Shown here: piece after piece, positions 1 to 5,825 of the stretch
Layout: the number at the start of each line of letters is the position of its first letter
How positions within the stretch are numbered: the first letter of the stretch is position 1
NCBI GenBank assembly: GCA_003222555.1
Contig: QHWL01000049.1
Coordinates: forward strand, 10,557 to 20,009
Origin: Acidobacteriota bacterium
Lineage (GTDB): Bacteria > Acidobacteriota > Vicinamibacteria > Vicinamibacterales > CAVVIG01
Length of the DNA: 9,453 bases
Reading direction: 5' to 3'
Program-made: the position numbers and the translations under genes
Notes under the pieces: generated by a model
Told to the model about the DNA's origin: nothing
What the model saw: only the letters and a program-made list of their open reading frames with translations
Databases searched by the model: none

Positions 1-179
1 ATCCGCAGATGTATCAGAGGCTGCTCGTCGAACGCAATCGCAACTGGCTGCCCAAGCTCGAGGCCCTCTTCACCCGCCGCGGCCACGCCTTCGTCGTCGT
101 CGGGGCCGCGCATCTCGTCGGCCCCGAAGGTCTGCTCGCGATGCTCAAGGCGAAGGGCTATTCCGTCGAACAGCAATGA
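1..179 (+). CDS. TraB/GumN family protein, C-terminal fragment
   Basis: This is the 3' end of a gene cut by the left edge. The reading frame starts at base 3, gives 58 residues and stops with TGA at 177-179. The visible part has the conserved C-terminal pattern of the TraB/GumN family (PF01963): an arginine/asparagine-rich ERNRNW segment, then a hydrophobic strand leading into VGAAHLVGPEGLLAMLKAKG, which matches the family's G-x-x-H-L-x-G-x-x-G-L ending with a final helix. Bacterial members are usually about 300 residues and often exported; their biochemical role is poorly defined, with a metal-dependent protease-like activity proposed for relatives. The signal peptide and N-terminal motifs lie outside the window. 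The next gene starts 61 bp downstream on the same strand. The family call is firm; the function is not. Confidence 0.88.
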   Translation, partial: PQMYQRLLVERNRNWLPKLEALFTRRGHAFVVVGAAHLVGPEGLLAMLKAKGYSVEQQ

Positions 180-240
180 CGGCTCGAAGATCCTCCGCGG
201 TGTTGCGGTGAGCTAAGATCGGGCGCGTTGAAGCATCTCC

Positions 241-1593
241 ATGTCTGACAACGGCGCGCTTCGCGGCGTGTCGGTCATCGTTGCCGGCGCCGGCCTGGCC
301 GGTCTCTCGGCGGCGCTCGACCTGCTGGCCATGGGCGCCGACGTCACCATCCTCGAGGCGCGCGACCGCGTCGGCGGACGCGTCTGGACGATTCGCGAGG
401 GCTTCGCCGAAGGCCAGCACGCCGAAGCCGGCGGCGACATGATCGACGAGACGCAGCGCGAGATTCGCGCGCTGACCGAGAGCCTCGGGTTGAAGCTGTC
501 GCGGATTCTGCGTACCGGCTTCGGGTATGTGCGGCCCGACGCCTCCGGCCGCGCGCGGATCGTCGAGCGCAAGGCGTCGCGCGGATGGGATCGCCTGGCC
601 GAACATCTGAGCGAGCTGACACGACGCTACGGGCTCGCCGACCAGCGCTGGGATTCGCCGATTGCCGCCGAACTGGCGCGCCAATCGGTCGCGCAGTGGC
701 TCGATGATCGGCAGGCGGACAAGGAACTGCGCACGACGGCCGTCGGGCTGCGCGGATTCTTCCTGGCCGATCCCGACGAGCTGTCGCTCCTCGCGCTCGT
801 CGATCAGTTCGCGGCGAGCGACCAGCCGGCGCTAGGCCAGATGTACCGCATCGAAGGCGGCAACGATCGGTTGACGTCGGCGCTGGCGGCGCGGCTCGGC
901 GACCGCCTGCGGCTGAACACTGAGCTCGTCGCTGTGTCCCACCGCGGGCGCGGAGTGCGTGCCAACATCAAGCAGGCGCGGGCCGTGTCCCAGATCAACG
1001 GCGATTTCCTGGTGTTCGCGCTGCCAGCCCCGCTGCTCCGCCGCGTCCCGATCACTCCCGCCCTCCCCGCGCAGCAGCACGACGCGATTGCGCGCCTCAA
1101 GTACGGCCGCGCGACCAAAACGCTGCTGCAGTTCTCGAGGCGGTTCTGGCGCGCGCCCGGCCGGCCGCGGGCCTTCGGTACGCCGTTGCCGTTCGGCGCG
1201 TTGTGGGAAGGCAACGAGGAGCAGCGAGGGCGCGCCGGCATTCTGGCGCTGCTCGCGGGCGGAAGCGCCAGCAACGGGACGCAGGCCATCGTCGCCAAGG
1301 ACGGCGTGCCGGGCCTCATTTCGGCGCTCGGCTGGCTCGGCGTCGACGGGGCGGCACTCATGGCCTCTCGGCAGGTGGTCTGGGAGGCGGATCCCTGGGC
1401 GCGTGGCGGCTACGCCTTTTTCGACCCCTCCTTCGATCCGGCGCTGCGCCCCTGGCTCGCGCGGCCGTTCGGCAGGCTGTTCTTCGCCGGCGAGCACACC
1501 AGCGTGCGGTGGCAGGGCTACATGAACGGCGCGGTCGAGAGCGGCCGCCGGGCCGCGGCCGAGATCGAAGCCGTCCATCGCCTGAATGCCTGA
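241..1593 (+). CDS. FAD-dependent amine oxidase (flavin monoamine oxidase family)
   Basis: The product is 450 residues, the normal size for flavin-containing amine oxidases (PF01593), which oxidise amines to imines using FAD and oxygen. It has an N-terminal Rossmann dinucleotide fold with GAGLAGL (G16, G18, G21), the ribose-binding acid and following motif in EARDRVGGRVWT (39-50), and AEAGGDMID (61-69). K293, in ATKTLLQF, sits where the family's conserved active-site lysine is expected. WEADPWARGGYAF (381-393) and the C-terminal FAD motif FFAGEHT (414-420) with GYMNGAVESGRRAA (427-440) complete the domain. No signal peptide is seen, so it is probably cytoplasmic. The ATG at 241 places the Rossmann motif close to the N-terminus, as expected, although no strong ribosome binding site precedes it. 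The substrate cannot be read from sequence; a phytoene desaturase-like or other flavin oxidoreductase is the main alternative. Confidence 0.9.
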   Translation: MSDNGALRGVSVIVAGAGLAGLSAALDLLAMGADVTILEARDRVGGRVWTIREGFAEGQHAEAGGDMIDETQREIRALTESLGLKLSRILRTGFGYVRPDASGRARIVERKASRGWDRLAEHLSELTRRYGLADQRWDSPIAAELARQSVAQWLDDRQADKELRTTAVGLRGFFLADPDELSLLALVDQFAASDQPALGQMYRIEGGNDRLTSALAARLGDRLRLNTELVAVSHRGRGVRANIKQARAVSQINGDFLVFALPAPLLRRVPITPALPAQQHDAIARLKYGRATKTLLQFSRRFWRAPGRPRAFGTPLPFGALWEGNEEQRGRAGILALLAGGSASNGTQAIVAKDGVPGLISALGWLGVDGAALMASRQVVWEADPWARGGYAFFDPSFDPALRPWLARPFGRLFFAGEHTSVRWQGYMNGAVESGRRAAAEIEAVHRLNA

Positions 1594-1617
1594 AATTAAA
1601 GTGTTACTGTACGACCG

Positions 1618-1950
1618 ATGACTTGGCAGCACACCAACATTCAGGCCGCCGCGGCGTATCTGCGGGAGCGGATCGCGGCCGGCGCCGTCGACGCACGGAC
1701 CAAGGCGGTGTACGAAGGGTTGCTCGAAGTGCTCGACCCAACACGGCGTGCGGCCCGCGTGCAACGCGAGAACGCCGAAGCGGCCAAGGCGGCCGTCGCG
1801 GTACAAGCCGAGCGCGATCGTCGCAACGAGAGGGATCGACGAGGTCACAGCGATCGACGGCTCGTGAGCCTCGGGCCGCCTCAGGGGGTCGAACGCCGCC
1901 GAGGAACAGAGCGGCGAGGCGGACGCGACCGGCGCAGCGGCAGGTCGTGA
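1618..1950 (+). CDS. Small arginine-rich hypothetical protein
   Basis: The product is 110 residues and I do not recognise a named family. Residues 1-41 look like a compact helical region, rich in alanine and leucine (AAAAYLRERIAAGAVD, then TKAVYEGLLEVLDP). Residues 42-66 read as a charged, coiled-coil-like helix. From about residue 66 to the end the protein is dominated by arginine with D, E and G in short repeats such as DRRNERDRR and ERRRGTERRGGRDRR. It has no signal peptide, membrane segment or cysteine. It begins 24 bp after the amine oxidase stop, so cotranscription is possible. The C-terminus could bind nucleic acid or acidic partners, or be low-complexity sequence from GC-rich drift; neither can be settled here. 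The reading frame is more convincing than the overlapping opposite-strand frames because the N-terminal half has normal protein composition. Confidence 0.6.
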   Translation: MTWQHTNIQAAAAYLRERIAAGAVDARTKAVYEGLLEVLDPTRRAARVQRENAEAAKAAVAVQAERDRRNERDRRGHSDRRLVSLGPPQGVERRRGTERRGGRDRRSGRS

Positions 1951-1972
1951 AACCATTTGGCGACGTAAAGAA

Positions 1973-2028
1973 TTTGAGGATCTGAGGATCTGAGGATCTG
2001 AGGATCTGAGGATCTGAGGATTTTGAGA
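1973..2028 (+). repeat. 8-bp tandem repeat (TCTGAGGA) x5 with two degenerate flanking units
   Basis: Five perfect contiguous copies of TCTGAGGA occupy 1981-2020. They are flanked by TTTGAGGA (1973-1980, one mismatch) and TTTTGAGA (2021-2028, degenerate). The five perfect junctions create GATC sites at 1979, 1987, 1995, 2003 and 2011. Each unit contains TGAGGA, similar to a Shine-Dalgarno core. The array fills the space between the small hypothetical gene and the permease, and the permease start codon (TTG at 2023) lies in the last degenerate unit. Base composition is clearly more AT-rich than the surrounding genes. The unit is short, homogeneous and spacerless, so it is a microsatellite-like array and not a CRISPR. 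Confidence 0.95.
2009..2020 (+). promoter_or_regulatory. Shine-Dalgarno-like sequence within the tandem repeat, upstream of the permease
   Basis: GAGGA at 2008-2012 lies 10 nt upstream of the TTG at 2023, and a second copy at 2016-2020 lies 2 nt upstream. The first has usable spacing. Whether the ribosome uses it is inferred; all units of the array carry the same core. Confidence 0.4.
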
Positions 2029-3315
2029 AACGCCGACGCTTCACTCGTGCGTGCGATCGGCGTGCGTCGCCTCACGGCCAGCATCGTCAACACCACCATC
2101 GGCGCCGGTATCTTCGTCCTGCCGGCCACGGTTGCCGCCGGACTCGGCCCGGCCGCTCCGCTCGCCTACCTCGTCTGCGCCGTGCTCATGGCGCTCATCG
2201 TCCTATGCTTCGCGTCGGCCGGCAGCCGCGTCTCGCTCACCGGCGGTCTCTACGCGTACATCGAAGTCGCATTCGGCCCCTCGGTCGGGTTCGTGTGCGG
2301 CGTCCTCTACTGGTTGATGGCGCTGTTCGCCGTCGCCTCGGTCGCGAGCGCGTTTGCGGCCTCGGTGGGCGTCCTCTGGCCCGCCGCCGAGACGACGGCC
2401 GGCCGCGCCGTCGTGCTTCTGGCGCTTTTCGCCGTGCTAGCCTTCATCAACGTGCGCGGCGTCAATCCCGGCGCGGGGCTCGTTGAGATTGTGACGGCAG
2501 CCAAGCTCGTCCCGCTGCTCGTCCTCGTTGGCGCCGGCCTGTGGTTCGTGCACCCCGACTATCTGAAATGGACGTCGGTCCCTCCGATATCGCAGGTTGG
2601 CCGCACCGCCATGGTGTTGATTTATGCATTTTTCGGCGTCGAGATCGCACTGGCGCCAAGCGGCGAGATCCGGGATCCGGCGAAGACGATTCCGCGCGCG
2701 CTCTTTCTGGCCCTCGCGTTGACGACTGCCTTGTACTGGGCGATTCAAACGGTTGCGCAGGGGCTGCTGGGGCCATCGATGGCAGGCTATTCCGCCGCGC
2801 CCCTCGCCGAGGCGGCGGCCCGCGTGCTCGGTCAGAGCGGACGGCTGCTGGTGCTCGGCGGCGCGACGGTCTCGATGTTTGGCTACGTGTCGGGCGACAT
2901 GCTTTGCACGCCGCGCGCCCTGTTTGCGTTCGGCCGCGACGGAGTGCTGCCGGCCGTCCTCGCGCGCGTGCACCCGCGATTTCTGACGCCGCATGTCGCC
3001 ATCGTGACGCACGCGGCCGTCGTCGCCGCGCTGGCCACGAGCAGCAGCTTCACACAACTCGTGGTCGTCGGGAACGTCGCCGGACTGTCGCTGTACCTGA
3101 TGTCGGTCGCCGCTTCGTACGAGCTCCAACGGCGCAACGTGCGCATGGGCGGCGTGCCATTCGAGGTGCCGGGTGGACCTGGCGTGCCGATTCTCGCCGG
3201 AGCCGTCATCCTCTGGCTGCTGTCTCAGGCGACACGGCGGGAATTCGCCGTCGAAGCCGCCGTGCTGCTCCTCGCGGGCGGGTTCGCTGTTCTTCGCAGA
3301 AAATCAAGGATGTAA
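2023..3315 (+). CDS. APC-family amino acid permease
   Basis: The product is 430 residues of mostly hydrophobic sequence with about 12 predicted membrane helices, typical of the amino acid-polyamine-organocation superfamily (PF13520). These are inner-membrane secondary transporters. Family marks are LVRAIG then NTTIGAGIFVLPATVAA (23-39), where GAGIF (27-31) is the unwound TM1 substrate-binding segment, GEIRDPAKTIPRAL (214-227) after a mid-protein helix, and RALFAFGRDGVLP (298-310) before LARVHPRF. The substrate cannot be assigned. The start is uncertain. TTG at 2023 keeps the conserved LVRAIG lead-in and follows Shine-Dalgarno-like repeats; an upstream in-frame TGA at 1999 limits extension; GTG at 2047 would start within that lead-in. 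The TAA stop (3313-3315) lies in the loop of a small hairpin. The next gene begins 17 bp downstream. Confidence 0.92.
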   Translation: MRNADASLVRAIGVRRLTASIVNTTIGAGIFVLPATVAAGLGPAAPLAYLVCAVLMALIVLCFASAGSRVSLTGGLYAYIEVAFGPSVGFVCGVLYWLMALFAVASVASAFAASVGVLWPAAETTAGRAVVLLALFAVLAFINVRGVNPGAGLVEIVTAAKLVPLLVLVGAGLWFVHPDYLKWTSVPPISQVGRTAMVLIYAFFGVEIALAPSGEIRDPAKTIPRALFLALALTTALYWAIQTVAQGLLGPSMAGYSAAPLAEAAARVLGQSGRLLVLGGATVSMFGYVSGDMLCTPRALFAFGRDGVLPAVLARVHPRFLTPHVAIVTHAAVVAALATSSSFTQLVVVGNVAGLSLYLMSVAASYELQRRNVRMGGVPFEVPGGPGVPILAGAVILWLLSQATRREFAVEAAVLLLAGGFAVLRRKSRM

Positions 3316-3328
3316 ATCCTCAAATTTT
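3300..3328 (+). terminator. Weak hairpin with T-run spanning the permease stop codon
   Basis: AGGAT (3307-3311) pairs with ATCCT (3316-3320) around the loop GTAA, which contains the TAA stop. After a small internal loop, AAAAT (3300-3304) pairs with ATTTT (3324-3328). The structure is AT-rich and ends in four T residues, but it is short and imperfect. It could be a weak terminator or attenuator before the CoA-binding gene, or only a remnant of the repeat also seen at 1971-2028. Confidence 0.3.
3316..3326 (-). repeat. Inverted copy of the edge of the 1971-2028 repeat
   Basis: ATCCTCAAATT at 3316-3326 is the exact reverse complement of AATTTGAGGAT at 1971-1981, an 11-bp match. The two copies bracket the permease gene in inverted orientation. 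Both sit in AT-rich islands between GC-rich genes, which makes chance less likely, though 11 bp is short. Confidence 0.55.
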
Positions 3329-3332
3329 GCCT

Positions 3333-3758
3333 GTGTCCCACCACAACCCGTCCGACGACGATCTCAGACATCTCCTCACCGACGCGTCGACGATCGCGAT
3401 GGTCGGCGCCTCGTCGAAGCCCGACAAAGCCTCGTACGGAATCATGCAGAAACTCCAGCGCGCGGGCTATCGCGTGATTCCGGTCAATCCGCACGAAGCG
3501 GAGATTCTAGGCGAGCGATCCTATCCCTCGCTTCTCGACATACCGGAGCGCGTCGACATTGTCGACGTCTTTCGCCGGCCGGAGGACACGCCCGCCATCG
3601 CCGACGAGGCGGTGAAGATCGGCGCGAAAGCGCTGTGGCTGCAAACCGGGATCGCTGCCGCCCGCGCGAGCGCAGGGGGGCTGGCCGTCGTGATGGACGC
3701 GTGCATCGGCGCGTCCCATTCGTTGCTGCGGGTTCCTCCGAAGGCTAGAGGGCGCTGA
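3333..3758 (+). CDS. CoA-binding domain protein (YccU-like)
   Basis: The product is 141 residues and consists of one CoA-binding Rossmann domain (PF13380), the usual size for this stand-alone family. Visible motifs are the N-terminal NPSDDDLRHLL, the nucleotide loop IAMVGASSKPDKASYG (21-36), RVIPVNPHEAEILGE (47-61), the conserved PERVDIVDVFRRPED (71-85), LWLQTGI (101-107) and VVMDACI (119-125). It is expected to be cytoplasmic and to bind CoA or an acyl-CoA; its physiological role is largely undefined. I chose GTG at 3333 because the family typically begins two to five residues before NPSD and no ATG is available there. No good ribosome binding site precedes it. The segment after LWLQTGI looks a few residues shorter than usual. 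The 3' end overlaps the convergent peptidase gene by 14 bp. Confidence 0.87.
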   Translation: MSHHNPSDDDLRHLLTDASTIAMVGASSKPDKASYGIMQKLQRAGYRVIPVNPHEAEILGERSYPSLLDIPERVDIVDVFRRPEDTPAIADEAVKIGAKALWLQTGIAAARASAGGLAVVMDACIGASHSLLRVPPKARGR

Positions 3759-5583
3759 TCTCGCGCTCGAGCCTCGTCACGAGCGCGTCCAGCTGATCGA
3801 CGACGGCGCAAACCGTTTCCCGCTTGCTGAGATCGACGCCGGCCTTCTGCAACAGGGTCATCGGATGATCGTTACCTCCCGATTTCAGGAGTGTGAGGTA
3901 GCCCTCGATCGCCGCTGCCCGATCCGATTCCGACCCGCTCGTCAGCTGCTTCATCAACTGCGCGCTGGATGCATAGCACGTCGCGTACTGATAGACGTAG
4001 TACGGCGTGCTGAAGAAATGCGGGATCCGCGCCCAGGTCACGCGAGAGAGCTCGTCGTAATCGAACGCGTCGCCATGGTACGTCTTGAGCAGCGTGAAGT
4101 AGATCTCGCCGAGGTCGTCGGCGGTCACGGGCCGCCCTTCTTCGACGAGGCGGTGCGCCTGCAGCTCGTAATCCGCAAACAGCACCTGCGTGTAGAACGT
4201 CGAGACGATGCCGTCAATCGCGTGCTGTAACAACACGATCCGCTCGCGCTCGTCGGTCGCCCGCGCCAGCATGTAATCGAGGAATAGCGCCTCGCTCAAA
4301 GTCGACGGCACCTCGGCCACGAAAATCGTGTAGCTCGCATACACGAACGGCTGGTGAGCATGCGACAGCAGCGTGTGCATCGAATGCCCCATCTCGTGCG
4401 CCAGCGTGAACACAGCGTCGAGCGTGTCGTTGTAATTGAGCAGCATGTAGGGATGCACGCCGTAAACGGGCGCCGAGTACGCCCCGCTGCGCTTTCCCTG
4501 ATTTTCGTACACGTCGATCCAGTCGCCCGACAGCGCCTCCCGCATCTCCCGCTGGTACTCCGCTCCAAGTGGCGCCACCGACGCCGGCAGCCAATCGAGC
4601 ACACTGTCGTACGGGTATTTCCGATCAAAGTCCACCAGCGGAATCGTCGTGTCGTACGCGTGGTAGGTGTCGAGCCCGAGCACGCGCTTGCGTAGACGAT
4701 GATACCGCCGCAGCGGTTCGGTGCCCGCCTTGGTCGTCTCGATGAGATTCTCCACGACCGCGGTCGGTATGTTGTTGCCGTGGAGCGCCGCCTCGAGCGC
4801 CGACTCGTAGCCGCGCGATTGCGCATGGAACCAATCGCGCTGAAGCACGGCGTTGTACAGCGACGCGTACGTGTTGACGCTCGTCTCGTACAGCTTGTGC
4901 AGCGCGATATATGCCGACGCGCGGTCGGCTTGATTCCGGTACGTGGCAAGGATGGCGCGGTACTGACCGTAAGTGATCGTCACTTCAGCGCCGGTCGACA
5001 GAAGGATGGCCGGGTGCTTGATGTCGGCCGTCGACAGCGCCGCGTACGCGTCGTTCGGAGTCGACGAGAATCGGCTTGCCAGCGACAGCAGATGCTCACC
5101 TTTGTCGTCGAGCACGTGCTCCTGCTGACGGTAGAGATCCTCGACGGCGAAGCGGTACTCGGCGAGATCGCGGTGTGCCGCCATCCATTGCTGGACCGTC
5201 GCGAGCGGAATCTTGAGCAGTTCCGGATTGAACCAGGCGCTCGCCTGACTCGCCTTGGCGAACAGGATTTGCACCTGCTGACGCCTTGCGTTGATCTGGT
5301 TGTCGCGCTGATCCTGGTCGTACCAGAGCGACGCGAAGTACCAGACCTTATACGTCAACTGGCCGATCGCATCAGACAGCTTGAGCGCGTGCAGCAGCCG
5401 CTCGGGTCCCAGCGCGAGTGTCCCCTGAAGCGCCGCGTGCTCTGCGATCTTGCCCTCGAGCTCGTCGTACGCGGCTTTCCAGCTCGCCCAGTCCTCGAAA
5501 ATATGCGTGAGGTTCCACTTGAAGCGATCTGAAATGTCGTGGCGATCGCGCAGGACCGGTGCGACCGGAGCTTCGGCGGGCAT
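3745..5583 (-). CDS. pepF: Oligoendopeptidase F, M3 family zinc metallopeptidase
   Basis: The product is about 612 residues, the normal length for PepF-type M3 enzymes, which cut short peptides in the cytoplasm. Numbered from a TTG at 5613, the zinc motif is HEMGH (406-410) in FTLAHEMGHSMH, with the third ligand E434 in FVAEVPSTLSE. RIPHFFSTPYYVYQYAT (529-545) supplies the conserved His and Tyr residues of the substrate pocket. The N-terminal part (DRFKWNLTHIF) is the standard PepF entry, followed by the helical oligoendopeptidase N-domain. ATG at 5583 is preferred because it gives MPAEAPVAP just before DRFKW; ATG at 5595 and TTG at 5613 are possible, but the TTG falls inside a palindromic repeat. 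No clear ribosome binding site was found. No signal peptide is present. The stop is TAG (3745-3747), overlapping the convergent CoA-binding gene. The gene symbol is by family, not by demonstrated orthology. Confidence 0.95.
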   Translation of the reverse strand: MPAEAPVAPVLRDRHDISDRFKWNLTHIFEDWASWKAAYDELEGKIAEHAALQGTLALGPERLLHALKLSDAIGQLTYKVWYFASLWYDQDQRDNQINARRQQVQILFAKASQASAWFNPELLKIPLATVQQWMAAHRDLAEYRFAVEDLYRQQEHVLDDKGEHLLSLASRFSSTPNDAYAALSTADIKHPAILLSTGAEVTITYGQYRAILATYRNQADRASAYIALHKLYETSVNTYASLYNAVLQRDWFHAQSRGYESALEAALHGNNIPTAVVENLIETTKAGTEPLRRYHRLRKRVLGLDTYHAYDTTIPLVDFDRKYPYDSVLDWLPASVAPLGAEYQREMREALSGDWIDVYENQGKRSGAYSAPVYGVHPYMLLNYNDTLDAVFTLAHEMGHSMHTLLSHAHQPFVYASYTIFVAEVPSTLSEALFLDYMLARATDERERIVLLQHAIDGIVSTFYTQVLFADYELQAHRLVEEGRPVTADDLGEIYFTLLKTYHGDAFDYDELSRVTWARIPHFFSTPYYVYQYATCYASSAQLMKQLTSGSESDRAAAIEGYLTLLKSGGNDHPMTLLQKAGVDLSKRETVCAVVDQLDALVTRLEREISAL

Positions 5584-5601
5584 CCAATGAATCATACATG
5601 C

Positions 5602-5623
5602 GTGCAGGACCAAAGTCCTGCGC
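5602..5623. repeat. REP-like palindrome, copy 1
   Basis: GCAGGAC (5604-5610) and GTCCTGC (5615-5621) form a perfect 7-bp stem with loop CAAA, extended by a wobble and one more G-C pair. The right arm and following bases (AAGTCCTGCGCTACG, 5613-5627) recur exactly at 5844-5858. The palindrome sits just upstream of the peptidase start on the opposite strand. Its form is that of a dispersed intergenic palindrome. Confidence 0.75.
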
Positions 5624-5667
5624 TACGAACGCGGCTGAGGGCCTGAGTTACGAAACGGGAGCTAAGC

Positions 5668-5693
5668 AGGGCGGGCCTGACAAGGCCCGCCCT
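5668..5693. repeat. GC-rich perfect inverted repeat (strong stem-loop)
   Basis: AGGGCGGGCC (5668-5677) and GGCCCGCCCT (5684-5693) are exact reverse complements around TGACAA; a T-A pair extends the stem to 11 bp with loop GACA. There is no T-run on either side, so a classical intrinsic terminator is not supported on sequence alone. It could still stop or stabilise the lipoprotein transcript. It resembles short intergenic palindromes I recall from acidobacterial genomes. Confidence 0.8.
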
Positions 5694-5749
5694 AAGATCC
5701 ACGCGCTCGGGTACGCAGGGCTGAAGAGCGTGTGAAAAAATGCGCCGTT

Positions 5750-5825
5750 TTACCGCCGAGCACGCAGAGCACGCCGAGAATCTTTGGCGTTTCTTCTCCG
5801 CGGTCTCTGCGGTCTCGGCGGTCAA
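5750..5825. repeat. Long imperfect palindrome with 9-bp internal periodicity
   Basis: The arms at 5750-5780 and 5794-5825 are reverse complements over about 25 of 31 positions, with a 13-bp spacer. Each arm is built of 9-bp steps (CGCCGAGCA, CGCAGAGCA, CGCCGAGAA on the left; CTCCGCGGT, CTCTGCGGT, CTCGGCGGT on the right). Translated, the left arm gives AEHAEHAEN and the right arm SAVSAVSAVN, a pattern I associate with spurious proteins from dispersed intergenic palindromes in soil bacteria. The right end overlaps the stop codon of the - strand lipoprotein gene. Confidence 0.8.

Noticed and set aside
203..219. TAAGAT upstream of the amine oxidase as a -10 promoter element
   Set aside because: No -35 element lies at suitable spacing, and single hexamer matches are common.
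832..1956. Long open frame of 374 codons on the - strand opposite the amine oxidase and small hypothetical gene
   Set aside because: It is a GC-rich shadow frame with low-complexity Arg/Ala/Gly composition and no family motifs, while the + strand frame has a complete amine oxidase.
1981..2020. Tandem repeat considered as a CRISPR array or iteron origin
   Set aside because: The units are 8 bp and contiguous without spacers, and no cas or replication gene is present.
2437..3129. 230-codon - strand frame opposite the permease
   Set aside because: It is a shadow of the permease, with no recognisable motif; the + strand gives a well-formed 12-helix transporter.
4699..5532. 277-codon + strand frame opposite the peptidase
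   Set aside because: It is a shadow frame of the strongly supported oligoendopeptidase F.
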